Origin: Actinoplanes italicus
GTDB lineage: Bacteria > Actinomycetota > Actinomycetes > Mycobacteriales > Micromonosporaceae
Reading direction: 5' to 3'
DNA: 64,000 bases
Assembly: GCF_003001815.1 (NCBI RefSeq)
Contig: NZ_PVMZ01000012.1
Span: 186,001-250,000 of the forward strand
Shown: positions 24,571-33,026 of the stretch, one piece after another
How the letters are laid out: each line of letters starts with the position of its first letter
Numbering within the stretch: the stretch's first letter is position 1
The notes under the pieces: model-generated
Told to the model about the DNA's origin: nothing
Database searches by the model: none
Seen by the model: the letters and a program-made list of their open reading frames with translations, nothing else
Made by a program: the position numbers and the translations under genes

Positions 24571-27437
24571 TGAAGCTCCTGAAGCATCTCTAGGCGGAAG
24601 GTGAGAGTGCGGGCCAGCTCGGCCACCGGCCGCACCCGCGACGGATCGACGATCTGGTCCAGCCGGGCGGCGAGGCGCCCGGCCAGGTCGGCATACTCCG
24701 GTGGCATGGCCAGCCCGGCCGCCCGGCACAGCTCGCCGAGCTGCCAGGTGTGCCGATCGGTACGGGCGCGGTGTTCCACCGTCTCCAGGACCGCCACCGA
24801 CAGCTCGTCCGGCCACGGGCCCGGATGCAGCGACAACAACCGCTGCGCCGACCCGTCCTCGGAGCGCAGTGCCTCGGCGGCGAGCCGGGCCAGCCGGTCC
24901 GGTGGCAGCACCAGGTGCAGGTCCCACCGGACCGCCTCACGCAGCGTCCCGGAGCTCCCGGCCAGCAGCGCAGTCGCCCACCCGGCGTCGCGCTGCGCCA
25001 CCGCGGCCTTGGCCCAGCCGTGCAGCAGCGGGTTGGCCCAGTCGTGCCCGCGGGCCACGGCGAGCCAACCGGCCGGGTCGAGGCCGGCCCACGTGTCGAG
25101 TGGAGTGCCGGCGACCACCTCCTCCAGCAGCCACGCACCGGCGCCGATCCCGCGCACCGGCGTCGCCCCGACACCGTCACGTCGCAGGTCACGGTCGAGT
25201 TCGGCGGGCGGCTCGACGGTCAGCCGGTCGTCGTCGAGGCGCACCGCGGCCCGGGCCCGGGCGGCCATCCGACGCCCCAGCGCCGCCCCGGGCAGATGGC
25301 GCAGCAGGTCGAGGGCGGCCTCACGGACCTCCTTGCGGCGGTCGTCGAGAGCTCGCTCCAGCAGCGGTTCGTCGCGCAGCGACAGACCCGGCCCGAACGT
25401 GGCCAGGAACCGGGCACGATTCTCCGAGGACTCCTCTGTCCATGTGCTTTCCAGCAGCTCACGGGCCCGATCGGGGTCGACGCCGCGCAGCGCCGACAGA
25501 TGGCCCAGGCGCTCGGTCGTGCTCGCGGTCGTCCAGTCGCCGGCGAGCACCGGCGCCGCCTCCTCGAGCAGCCAGCGCCAGTCGGCCCGCTGCCCGGCCA
25601 GCCAGGCGCCCCGCCGCCCGGAGACGCGGGCCATCCCGGCCCGGATCGACGTGTTGCGGCGACCCGCCTCCAGCAGATCGGGCAGTATCGCCGGCGGCAC
25701 GATCCCGCCCCGCGACGCCGCCGCGGTCAGCCACTGTGCGAGTAGTTCCTGCTCGTGGTGACCGCCGCCGGGCGCTCCGCCCCCGAGAATCCGTGCCAGC
25801 CGCACCGAAGCGGCCGCCGGTAGGGGAGCGTCGGTCTCCGCGGGCGCGGGAGCCATCGGAACGTGTCCGATCTCCGGCTCCACCCCGGCCCGCCGGCAGA
25901 TGAGAGCGACCGCCGCAGCCTCGAGCAGAACAGCCGCAGGTTCGTCACTTCCGGCGGGTGGAGCCGCCGGTTTGCCCTGGTCGGCGGTTGCGGAGGACTC
26001 GGCGGTCGCGGAGGGCTCGGCGGCGGTGGATCGGGTGCCGCCGAGGTCGACGGCCAGCGATCCCACCCGCACGGTGTGGCCCGACCACGGCCGTCGGCCG
26101 GTGCCGACCAGGGCGGCCGTCAGCAACTCGGGCGGCAGCTCGGCCACCCGGCGGCCCGAGGGATCAGGCACCGGTGGCGCGGTCGGCACGAACGTGCCGT
26201 CCACCCAGGCCGCGAGTGGCCTCAGCCCGCGCGGCGACCACTCCGCCGCGACGGTCGCGGGCGCCGCCCCCGCCGCCGCGAGCAGCCACCACGGCTCCCG
26301 GTGCCCGGGCGCGAGCGGCAGGGCGGAACCCTCGCGATCGACCAGGTGACCACCGGACGTCGGCCGGACATCGGAAAGGAGCATCGGAGAGTCGTACCGC
26401 CAAGGCTCTCCGGCCAGAAGTGACGCCCACCGGGACAGACTCGCCGTGATCGGCCCGGCGCCGTCCGGCGAGCCGAACGGCTCGGTGGCCGAGACACGCT
26501 CGGCGACGAGGGCCCGCAGCGGTGCCGCGCCCGGATAGAAGCAGAGGTCGCCGCGGAACTCCGTGCCCGGCACCAGGTCGGCGGCGAGTGGCTGGCCGGG
26601 TGCCGCGAACGACAGGACCAGCGCGAACCGGCCCGTCCCGGAACCGTGCAGCCACGTGCGGCGGCTGGTCAGCGTCCCCTCGTCGGTCTCCACCTGCCCG
26701 AGGACCTGCCACCGGTCGGCGACTCGCGGCCCGGCCAGCACATCCTCGGCCGAGGTCGGGAAGCCGATGCGGGAACGGACGGTCGCCGCCAGCGCCGGGT
26801 CGAGCGTGTCGAGACGCGAGTGGCCGGCGACGAGCAGGCGCAGAAGGGCCAGCTCGCCGAGGAGCCGGTCGGCCCACTGCGGTCCGACACCTGCGAACCC
26901 GCCGAGCCGCCGGACCGCGTTCGCGGCACCGGGCGCCTGTGCGTCGACTAGCCGGGCCGCCATCGCCTCGAACGGCTGCGGCCCGGACCGTGCGGCCGCC
27001 GCCAGACCCTGCTCGACCTGGTCGTCGAGCCAGCGCCGCAGCTCGGCCATGCCACCGGCGACCCGGTCGGCGCGGCCCTGGGCCCGTTTGGCGGCCGCCA
27101 CCGGGTCGGGGGTCGTGGGCTTCGCGCGCGCCACGCGGGCGGACTGCCACGCCGTGGCCCACTCGGGTGGGGGAGAAGAGCCGGCACCGGAATCGGACCA
27201 GTGCAGCAGCAGGCCGAGCACGTGCTTGCAGGGGATCTTGCGGCTTGGGCAGGAGCATTTGAACGCGGGCCCGGCCAGGTCGGCGGCGACCTGGTAGCTC
27301 CGGCAGAGTCCCCAGAGGACCTCGCCGGTCAGGCCGGTGGCGGCGAACTGGCCGGCGACACCGCGCGCGTTGCGCAGCGAGGCGGGGTCGGGCGCGAGCG
27401 CCTCGACCTGAGCGGCGGACCATCGTTCAACGGGCAC
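24567..27437 (-). CDS. Large SWIM zinc-finger protein, first gene of the MoxR/DUF5682/VWA operon
   Basis: A 956-residue protein. The SWIM motif C-x-C-x6-C-x-H is at residues 61-72 ('CSCPSRKIPCKH'), expected to bind zinc and contact nucleic acid or protein. The remaining 850 residues are Ala/Leu/Arg-rich and helical; residues about 640-760 resemble HEAT-like repeats ('RKEVREAALDLLRHLPG'). A Glu/Ser/Thr/Ala low-complexity segment lies near residue 480. It is the first of four overlapping genes (SWIM, MoxR, DUF5682, VWA) and is divergent from the NAD(P)-binding gene at 27500. I know this gene set as recurring in actinomycetes but not of an established function. Confidence 0.85.
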   Translation of the reverse strand: MPVERWSAAQVEALAPDPASLRNARGVAGQFAATGLTGEVLWGLCRSYQVAADLAGPAFKCSCPSRKIPCKHVLGLLLHWSDSGAGSSPPPEWATAWQSARVARAKPTTPDPVAAAKRAQGRADRVAGGMAELRRWLDDQVEQGLAAAARSGPQPFEAMAARLVDAQAPGAANAVRRLGGFAGVGPQWADRLLGELALLRLLVAGHSRLDTLDPALAATVRSRIGFPTSAEDVLAGPRVADRWQVLGQVETDEGTLTSRRTWLHGSGTGRFALVLSFAAPGQPLAADLVPGTEFRGDLCFYPGAAPLRALVAERVSATEPFGSPDGAGPITASLSRWASLLAGEPWRYDSPMLLSDVRPTSGGHLVDREGSALPLAPGHREPWWLLAAAGAAPATVAAEWSPRGLRPLAAWVDGTFVPTAPPVPDPSGRRVAELPPELLTAALVGTGRRPWSGHTVRVGSLAVDLGGTRSTAAEPSATAESSATADQGKPAAPPAGSDEPAAVLLEAAAVALICRRAGVEPEIGHVPMAPAPAETDAPLPAAASVRLARILGGGAPGGGHHEQELLAQWLTAAASRGGIVPPAILPDLLEAGRRNTSIRAGMARVSGRRGAWLAGQRADWRWLLEEAAPVLAGDWTTASTTERLGHLSALRGVDPDRARELLESTWTEESSENRARFLATFGPGLSLRDEPLLERALDDRRKEVREAALDLLRHLPGAALGRRMAARARAAVRLDDDRLTVEPPAELDRDLRRDGVGATPVRGIGAGAWLLEEVVAGTPLDTWAGLDPAGWLAVARGHDWANPLLHGWAKAAVAQRDAGWATALLAGSSGTLREAVRWDLHLVLPPDRLARLAAEALRSEDGSAQRLLSLHPGPWPDELSVAVLETVEHRARTDRHTWQLGELCRAAGLAMPPEYADLAGRLAARLDQIVDPSRVRPVAELARTLTFRLEMLQELQ

Positions 27438-27499
27438 GGAACGACCCTAGGCCCCGGGTACGACGTTTTCCCGTTCCCGCAGGCGGCACACTGGGGGAC

Positions 27500-28144
27500 A
27501 TGCGGGTGATCGTGTTCGGGGCGACCGGGATGGTCGGTCAGGGTGTGTTGCGCGAGTGTCTGCTCGCTCCGGATGTGACGGATGTGCTGGTGGTGACCCG
27601 CACACCGACGGGCGTCGAGCATCCGAAGCTCCGCGAGGTGCTGCTCGCCGACCTCGCCGACCTCACCCCGATCGCCGACGACCTCGCCGGTCACGACGCC
27701 TGTTTCTACTGTCTGGGCGTGTCGTCGGTGGGGATGGACGAGGCCGCGTACACCCGGGTGTCCTATGACCTCCCGATGGCCGCCGCGCGGGCCCTCGCCC
27801 CGCTCAACCCGGAGCTGACCTTCGTCTACGTCTCCGGTGAGGGCACCGACGCGAACAGCCGTCTGATGTGGTCACGGGTCAAGGCGCGCACCGAGCGGGA
27901 GATCATGGAGATGTTCCGCAACGGCTACGCGTTCCGCCCCGGCTTCATCCAGCCCACGCACGGCGTCCGGTCAAAGACCGGCTGGTACAACACCGCGTAC
28001 ACGGTCATCGCGCCGCTCGTCCCGGCGATCCGCCGGATCGCTCCCCGTTACATCACCACGACCGACGAGGTCGGCCGGGCCATGCTCCGGGCCGCTCGCG
28101 GCGGTTATCCGGACCGAGTGGTAAGCACGGCTGACATGCACTGA
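27500..28144 (+). CDS. NAD(P)-binding Rossmann-fold protein (atypical SDR, HTATIP2/NmrA-like)
   Basis: A 214-residue protein. The dinucleotide-binding motif 'VFGATGMVGQGVLREC' (GxxGxxG) opens the chain; 'DACFYCLGVSSVGMDEAAY' and 'FVYVSGEGTDANSR' match the atypical short-chain dehydrogenases that keep the fold but often lack the YxxxK pair. The final step it carries out is unknown. GGGGGAC precedes the ATG. Its last 174 bases overlap the 3' end of the convergent transporter gene. Confidence 0.8.
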   Translation: MRVIVFGATGMVGQGVLRECLLAPDVTDVLVVTRTPTGVEHPKLREVLLADLADLTPIADDLAGHDACFYCLGVSSVGMDEAAYTRVSYDLPMAAARALAPLNPELTFVYVSGEGTDANSRLMWSRVKARTEREIMEMFRNGYAFRPGFIQPTHGVRSKTGWYNTAYTVIAPLVPAIRRIAPRYITTTDEVGRAMLRAARGGYPDRVVSTADMH

Positions 28145-28981
28145 CCGGCGGGCGGTCTGTCCCCAGACGACCGCGCCGAACGCGAGCGTCATCCCGGCCA
28201 GCTGCACCGGGGTCAGCGACTGGCCGAGCGCGGCCCAGCCGACCACCGTCGCGGTGAGCGGGGCGAGCAGGCTGAGCAGCGAGACCCGGGCGGCCGGCAG
28301 GAGTTCCAGTCCGCGGAACCAGAGCGTGTACGCGAGCGCCGTCCCGATCAGGGACAGATAGGCGTACCCGGAGATGTTGGTCAGTGACAGGGCCGGCGGG
28401 AGTCCCTCCGCCAGGAGGGTGACCGGGACCAGCAGCAGGCCTCCCATGGTGAGCTGCCAGCCGGTCATGGTGAGCAGCGAGACCGCGGGCCGCCCCCAGC
28501 GCTTGGTGAGGACGAGTCCGAACGCCATCGATCCGGCGCCGGCAAGACCGGCGAGAACCCCGACGGGGTCGAGGTCCGCGGCGGCGGTCAGCACGGCGAG
28601 GGAGACGCCCGCGACACCCATCAAACCCGCGATGAGCGTACGCAAGGACACGCGCTCACTCAGCAGCAGCACACTCAGCCCGGCCACCAGCAGCGGTTGC
28701 ACCGCGCCGAGGACCGCCGCCATGCCGCCCGGAAGCCGGTAGGCCGCGACGAACAGCAGCGCGAAGAAGATGCCGATGTTGAGTGCCCCGAGCACCGCGG
28801 ACCGCCACCACCAGGCGCCGCGCGGCAGTTGCCGGGTGATCGCGAGGAGTGCCAGCCCGGCCGGCAGAGCCCGCAGCAGACCGCTGAGCAGCGGCCGCTC
28901 CGGCGGAAGGAACTCGGTCGTCACCGCATAGGTCGTTCCCCACAGCACCGGCGTGATCGCCGTGACCAGTAGAACCCGCAT
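27971..28981 (-). CDS. EamA/DMT-family membrane transporter
   Basis: A 336-residue protein with about ten hydrophobic helices in two homologous halves ('ITPVLWGTTYAVTTEFLP' at the start; 'YLSLIGTALAYTLWFRGLEL' in the second half), the EamA drug/metabolite exporter layout. The start at 28981 has GAGGGAGTTGG upstream. The last 55 or so residues, after 'VVWGQTARR', are charged, unlike the family, and are read through the antisense of the convergent gene, so they may be a late accretion. It is divergent from a MarR gene with a MarR-type palindrome between them, so the exporter is probably induced by that regulator's ligand. Confidence 0.8.
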   Translation of the reverse strand: MRVLLVTAITPVLWGTTYAVTTEFLPPERPLLSGLLRALPAGLALLAITRQLPRGAWWWRSAVLGALNIGIFFALLFVAAYRLPGGMAAVLGAVQPLLVAGLSVLLLSERVSLRTLIAGLMGVAGVSLAVLTAAADLDPVGVLAGLAGAGSMAFGLVLTKRWGRPAVSLLTMTGWQLTMGGLLLVPVTLLAEGLPPALSLTNISGYAYLSLIGTALAYTLWFRGLELLPAARVSLLSLLAPLTATVVGWAALGQSLTPVQLAGMTLAFGAVVWGQTARRSVHVSRAYHSVRITAASGPEHGPADLVGRGDVTGSDPADRRDERRDDRVRGVVPAGL

Positions 28982-29006
28982 CGGAACCAACTCCCTCGAC
29001 GGAAAG

Positions 29007-29024
29007 TATCTCGACATCAAGATA
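29007..29024. promoter_or_regulatory. MarR-type operator between transporter and regulator
   Basis: TATCTCGACATCAAGATA is an 18-bp palindrome with one mismatched pair, 26 bases upstream of the EamA start and 31 bases before the MarR start. Sequence and position are typical of MarR autoregulatory sites. A second CTTGTCGAG half-like sequence follows at 29028-29036. Confidence 0.65.
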
Positions 29025-29055
29025 ATCCTTGTCGAGAAGCTTGTCATCAAGAAAA

Positions 29056-29541
29056 ATGGCGAGCGTGACCGACGACATCGACCGGATCCTCGCCCAGTGG
29101 GCGCACGAACGTCCCGACCTCGACACCGAGGCCATGGGCGTTTTCGGCCGGATCTTCCGGCTCTCCAAGCTCGCCGGCGACGCCACCGAGCGTGCCTACG
29201 CCACGTTCGGCATCGCCCGCGCCGACTTCGACGTCATAGCGACCCTCCGGCGCTCCGGCCCCCCGTTCCAGCTGTCACCCGGAGCGCTGGCCGCCTCGAT
29301 GATGCTCAGCACCGGCGGCACGACGGCGCGGCTGGACCGCCTGGAGAAGGCGGGACTCGTCGCCCGCTCACCGGACCCCGACGACCGCCGCGGGATCCTG
29401 GTCCGCCTCACCCCGAAGGGTCACTCCCTCGCCGACGAGGCCGTGACCGCCGGTCTGGCCGAACAGCAGCGCCTGCTCTCCCGCCTCTCCCCGGAGAAGG
29501 CCACCCAGCTGACCGGTCTGCTGAGAGAACTGCTCTCCTAA
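29056..29541 (+). CDS. MarR-family transcriptional regulator
   Basis: A 161-residue protein. The winged-helix core is seen in 'FDVIATLRRSG', 'LSPGALAASMMLSTGGTTAR' (recognition helix), 'LDRLEKAGLVARSPDPDDRR' (wing) and 'LTPKGHSLADEAV'. It probably represses the divergent EamA exporter and itself through the palindrome at 29007. The ATG at 29056 has no good ribosome site; a GTG three codons on is an alternative. The stop overlaps the convergent gene by 4 bases. Confidence 0.85.
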   Translation: MASVTDDIDRILAQWAHERPDLDTEAMGVFGRIFRLSKLAGDATERAYATFGIARADFDVIATLRRSGPPFQLSPGALAASMMLSTGGTTARLDRLEKAGLVARSPDPDDRRGILVRLTPKGHSLADEAVTAGLAEQQRLLSRLSPEKATQLTGLLRELLS

Positions 29542-30551
29542 CGCGACGGCTCGGCGGAGTGCGCGGCCGGGACCCGCTCGGCCGGGCGCGGCGGGGGCGG
29601 CGGAGTGCCGTCCCCGAAAGGTCGTCCCCCGAGCCGGTCACGCCCGTGCGGGCTCAGCCAGCCGGCGAGATCCGGCCCGGCCGGAACGATCCCGCGCGGG
29701 TTGATGTCCCGGTGCACCTCGTAGTAGTGCCGTTTGATGTGCACGAAGTCGATCGTGTCGCCGAATCCCGGCGTCTGGAACAGGTCCCGTGCGTACGCCC
29801 ACAGCACCGGCATCTCGGTCAGCTTGTTCCGGTTGCACTTGAAGTGACCGTGGTAGACGGCGTCGAACCGGACCAGCGTCGTGAACAACCGCACGTCCGC
29901 CTCGGTGATCGTGTCACCGACCAGGTAACGCCGGCCCTCCAGCCGCTCCGACAGCTCGTCCAGCCGGGCGAACAACCGCTGATACGCCTGCTCGTAGGCC
30001 TCCTGCGTGCCCGCGAACCCGGCCCGGTAGACGCCGTTGTTCACGTCCCTGAAGACGCCCTCGTTCACCTCGTCGATCTGCTCGCGCAGCTTCTCCGGGT
30101 ACAGTTCGGGCGCGCCGGGGCGGTGGAACTCGCGCCACTCGGTGGACAGGTCGATCGTGATCTGCGCGAAGTCGTTGGTCACCACCTTGCCGGTGGGCAC
30201 GTCCACGATCGCCGGGACGGTGATCCCCTTGTCGTAGTCGGGATACCGTGCCAGGAACGCGTCCCGCAGCCGCTCGATGCCCAGCACCGGGTCGCGGCCG
30301 CCCGGATCCAGGTCGAACGTCCAGCTCCGCTCGTCATGGGTCGGCCCGGCGACACCCATCGACAGAGCGTCCTCCAGGCCGAGCAGCCGCCGCACGATGA
30401 TCGCGCGGTTCGCCCACGGGCAAGCCCGCGCCGCCACCAGGCGGTAGCGCCCCGTCTCCACCGGGAATCCGTCCCGCCCGTCGGCGGTGATCCGGGTGGC
30501 GATGTACCGCTGGTCGCGGGTGAACTCACCCGCCGGATTCACATAGGCCAT
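29538..30551 (-). CDS. Glutathione/mycothiol S-transferase, xi-class (YqjG/ECM4-like quinone-conjugate reductase)
   Basis: A 337-residue protein. The thioredoxin-fold active site is 'AARACPWANRAIIVRRLLG' with the CPWA motif typical of glutathionyl-hydroquinone reductases. Downstream 'GRDPVLGIERLRDAF', 'VPAIVDVPTGKVVTNDFAQI' and the C-terminal helical 'NNGVYRAGFAGTQEAYEQAY' also fit. Actinomycetes make mycothiol rather than glutathione, so the thiol substrate is probably mycothiol. The C-terminal tail (last about 35 residues) is Pro/Arg-rich and probably disordered. It could be one of the targets of the neighbouring MarR protein, but no matching site was seen before it. Confidence 0.85.
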   Translation of the reverse strand: MAYVNPAGEFTRDQRYIATRITADGRDGFPVETGRYRLVAARACPWANRAIIVRRLLGLEDALSMGVAGPTHDERSWTFDLDPGGRDPVLGIERLRDAFLARYPDYDKGITVPAIVDVPTGKVVTNDFAQITIDLSTEWREFHRPGAPELYPEKLREQIDEVNEGVFRDVNNGVYRAGFAGTQEAYEQAYQRLFARLDELSERLEGRRYLVGDTITEADVRLFTTLVRFDAVYHGHFKCNRNKLTEMPVLWAYARDLFQTPGFGDTIDFVHIKRHYYEVHRDINPRGIVPAGPDLAGWLSPHGRDRLGGRPFGDGTPPPPPRPAERVPAAHSAEPSR

Positions 30552-30700
30552 ACCCTCATCCTTCCCAGCTTTGGCGTGGCCTCACCCCGGAATCGACCAG
30601 GTACCCGGTTGATCCGGATACGGGAGAAGACGCGGCGCCTCCGACCGCCCGCCTGCCGGCTTCGGCTGTCGCGCTCCCCGGAGCCACCACCACACCCGCA

Positions 30701-31110
30701 GCGTGGTGATCTGTGTCCACCTACGGACCGCAGATCGTCACGCATGTCGTTGCCGTGGGTGGCGTGGTGATCTGTGCCCGTATGTGGACCGCTGGTCACC
30801 ACGCATGTCGTTGCCGTGGGTGGCGTGGTGATCTGTGCCCATCTACGGACCGCAGATCGTCACGCATGTCGTTGCCCTGGGTGGCGTGGTGATCTGTGCC
30901 CGTCTGCGGACCGCTGGTCACCACGCAAGTTGTTGCCGTGGGTGGCGTGGTGATCTGTGCCCATCTACGGACCGCAGATCGTCACGCATGCCGTTGCCGT
31001 GGGTGGCGTGGTGATCTGTGCCCACCTACGGACCGCAGATCGTCACGCATGCCGTTGCCCGTGCCGGCGTGGTGATCTGTGCCCGTAGGTGGACCGCAGA
31101 TCGTCACGCA
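30701..31110. repeat. Tandem array of six and a half 61-bp hairpin-forming repeats
   Basis: Units start at 30701, 30762, 30823, 30884, 30945, 31006 and 31067 (the last truncated). Each begins GCGTGGTGATCTGTG and holds a long imperfect palindrome: in most units GCGTGGTGATCTG faces CAGATCGTCACGC, while in units 2 and 4 the right arm is GCTGGTCACCACGC, which still pairs with the left arm. The between-hairpin segment is also repeated, so it is not a CRISPR. The rest of the gap (30552-30700) holds nothing recognisable. Confidence 0.9.
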
Positions 31111-31126
31111 GCCGGGAGGGGCGGGC

Positions 31127-31840
31127 TCAGCTCAGGAGCCAGTCGCCCGGCAGGAGGCGGCGGAGCTGCCGGAGCTGCTTCTTCGTCTCGGTGCGGGCCC
31201 ACAGCCAGGTCGTGCCGTCGTCGCGCAGTACCGTGCCGGGCATCGTGAACCACCGGACCGGTGGGTCGTCCGGTGCGGCCCACTGCGGATATCCGGGGAG
31301 CGGCAGGCGCTGGGCCCGAGCCTCCAGGACGGCGACCGCCTCTTCGGTGAGTGTCCGGTTGTCGGCCCGGCCGGGAGCGTCGCGGTCGCCGCCGAGGATC
31401 CACTCGGACAGCACCATCTCCATGCAGGCCGACGACAACCGGTCCATCCACGGGCGCCAGCCCACGGTGTCGTCGTGGTAGACGACCGGTGGGTCCGGCT
31501 CACCGATGCGAGCCAGAGGGACGCCCCAGTGGGTGACGCTCTGGTTCTCCGAGCGGAACACCAGAACGGTGCCGGTGCGGTCGGGCTTCAGCTCGCCCGG
31601 TGCCAGCAGGTAGTCCTGGCACGCGACCAGGTCGTCCCGGCGGCCGTAGTGAATGTAGGCCTCGCGTAGTGCCGCCGGCAGGGCGAATCCGAGACGGTCC
31701 TCGGTGGCGGAGACCTCCGCCTCGTCGTACCCGTCGCCGGGTGTGATCGGCCCGGAGTGGTGGGCGGCGAACTCCTCGACGAACCGGCGGGCTCCCGCGG
31801 CGTCCCGCATCGCCCCGGCCAGCGCCTCGTGAAGATTCAT
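31127..31840 (-). CDS. SMI1/KNR4 family protein
   Basis: A 237-residue protein. The opening of an SMI1/KNR4 domain is visible at residues about 40-75: 'EVSATEDRLGFALPAALREA' then 'YIHYGRRDDL', followed by 'VLVFRSENQSVTHWGVPL' as in many family members. Bacterial SMI1 proteins often neutralise polymorphic toxins, but no toxin gene is seen nearby. The start is set at the ATG (31840) after which the domain aligns; TACAGT lies 7 bases before it, suggesting a leaderless message. It ends just before the hairpin array. Confidence 0.7.
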   Translation of the reverse strand: MNLHEALAGAMRDAAGARRFVEEFAAHHSGPITPGDGYDEAEVSATEDRLGFALPAALREAYIHYGRRDDLVACQDYLLAPGELKPDRTGTVLVFRSENQSVTHWGVPLARIGEPDPPVVYHDDTVGWRPWMDRLSSACMEMVLSEWILGGDRDAPGRADNRTLTEEAVAVLEARAQRLPLPGYPQWAAPDDPPVRWFTMPGTVLRDDGTTWLWARTETKKQLRQLRRLLPGDWLLS

Positions 31841-31933
31841 CAGCGCACTGTAGACGTGTGCGCCGGCCACCGGACGCGGCGGCGGGAGCAGGGACGGCCG
31901 CCGGGATGCGGTGGCCGGCGGGTGCGGAAGGAT

Positions 31934-31970
31934 GGGGCGAGGCATCCCCCCGTGTGCGACGCCTCGCCCC
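31934..31970. promoter_or_regulatory. GC-rich 10-bp hairpin upstream of the two-component operon
   Basis: GGGGCGAGGC and GCCTCGCCCC pair across 17 bases. It lies in the non-coding stretch 31841-32087; it could terminate transcripts reading rightward, or act in a leader. Confidence 0.4.
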
Positions 31971-32056
31971 GCTCAAGGGGGCGGCCATGCGGGCATGGTT
32001 CGGCCCGGAGGGCTCGTACGGCCCGGTCGCCCTGGCTGTCGCTTTTATAGCACGGA

Positions 32057-32093
32057 GGGAAAGCGCTTCCCGACCGATTATGGGAGCGTGCCC
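32057..32093. promoter_or_regulatory. Two LacI-type palindromes
   Basis: GGGAAAGCGCTTCCC (32057-32071) is a near-perfect palindrome with the central GCGC of LacI-family operators, and TGGGAGCGTGCCCA (about 32080-32094) resembles the actinomycete CebR box TGGGAGCGCTCCCA with two mismatches. No LacI gene is adjacent; the only one in the window is at 57264, whose own operator looks different. Confidence 0.35.
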
Positions 32094-32261
32094 ACCTTGG
32101 ATCGATCGCTGGTCACCACCGAGGACGTCGATGTCGTCCAGGTCGATTGCGACGCGGACACATCACCCGGTCGGGTGGCCCCGGTGAACGGAAAGGGGCG
32201 AATCGGCGGGCGGCGAACCTTACCTTCCTCGAACAATCCGGGCGGCCGGTCGGCGGCATGA
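32088..32261 (+). CDS. Possible small protein (57 residues), uncertain
   Basis: A GTG-started frame with an acidic N-terminal half ('TTEDVDVVQVDCDADTSPG') and a Gly/Arg/Ser-rich end. A GATTAT box lies a few bases before the GTG, compatible with a leaderless message. I do not recognise it, and it could be a chance frame in the leader of the response-regulator operon. Confidence 0.25.
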   Translation: MPTLDRSLVTTEDVDVVQVDCDADTSPGRVAPVNGKGRIGGRRTLPSSNNPGGRSAA

Positions 32262-32339
32262 TGAGTGCGGACGCGACACGGCCCACGATCGGCGTGGCGG
32301 GGCGCGGTGAGAGGAAAGCGGCGACGGCAGGATGACGCG

Positions 32340-33026
32340 GTGACGGACACGGGCAAAGGGCTCGTTCTCGTGGTCGAGGACGAACGGCCGATCGCTGACC
32401 TGGTCCGGCTCTATCTGAGCCGTGAGGGGTACGGGGTCCAGGTCGAACACGACGGCACGGCCGGTCTGGCCGCGGCCCGCCGCCTTCATCCGGTCGCGTG
32501 CATCCTGGACATCGCCCTGCCGGGTATGGACGGCACCGAGATCTGCCGGCGGCTGCGGGCCGACGGTGACTGGACGCCGGTGATCTTCCTGACCGCGCGG
32601 GACGACGAGGTCGACCGGATCGTCGGGCTGGAGCTGGGTGGCGACGACTACGTGACCAAGCCGTTCAGCCCGCGCGAACTGGTGACGCGTGTCAAAGCCC
32701 TGCTGCGCCGGGCGGCCGTCGTCTCCGAGACCGATCGGGTACGCACCCTGGGCACCCTGGTTCTCGACCCGGGCCGCCGGACCGTCACCGCCGACGGCCG
32801 GGCGCTGACTCTGACGGCTACCGAGTTCGACCTGCTCGCGCACCTTCTGGGCCGCCCGGGCCGGGTCTTCACGCGGGAGGAGTTGCTCGCGGCCGTCTGG
32901 GGGTACGCCTCACACGCCGGCACCCGCACCGTCGACGTCCACGTGGCGCAGGTGCGCGCCAAGCTCGGCCCGGCCGCCGGCCTCATCCGTACCGTGCGTG
33001 GGGTCGGGTACACCGCTGATGCGTGA
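32340..33026 (+). CDS. OmpR/PhoB-family response regulator
   Basis: A 228-residue protein. The receiver domain has the acidic pair in 'VVEDE' (13-14), the phospho-acceptor Asp57 in 'CILDIALPGMDG', Thr in 'IFLTARDD' and Lys in 'VTKPF'. A C-terminal winged helix ('LTATEFDLLAHLLGRPGRVF', 'TRTVDVHVAQVRAKLG', 'IRTVRGVGYTAD') binds DNA. The GTG start follows an AGGA site; a longer frame upstream is not supported. It overlaps the kinase gene by 8 bases and should receive phosphate from it. Confidence 0.92.
   Translation: MTDTGKGLVLVVEDERPIADLVRLYLSREGYGVQVEHDGTAGLAAARRLHPVACILDIALPGMDGTEICRRLRADGDWTPVIFLTARDDEVDRIVGLELGGDDYVTKPFSPRELVTRVKALLRRAAVVSETDRVRTLGTLVLDPGRRTVTADGRALTLTATEFDLLAHLLGRPGRVFTREELLAAVWGYASHAGTRTVDVHVAQVRAKLGPAAGLIRTVRGVGYTADA

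Noticed and set aside
30701..31110. Regular repeats suggestive of a CRISPR array
   Set aside because: The period is 61 bases with the whole unit repeated, so there are no unique spacers, and no cas genes are nearby.
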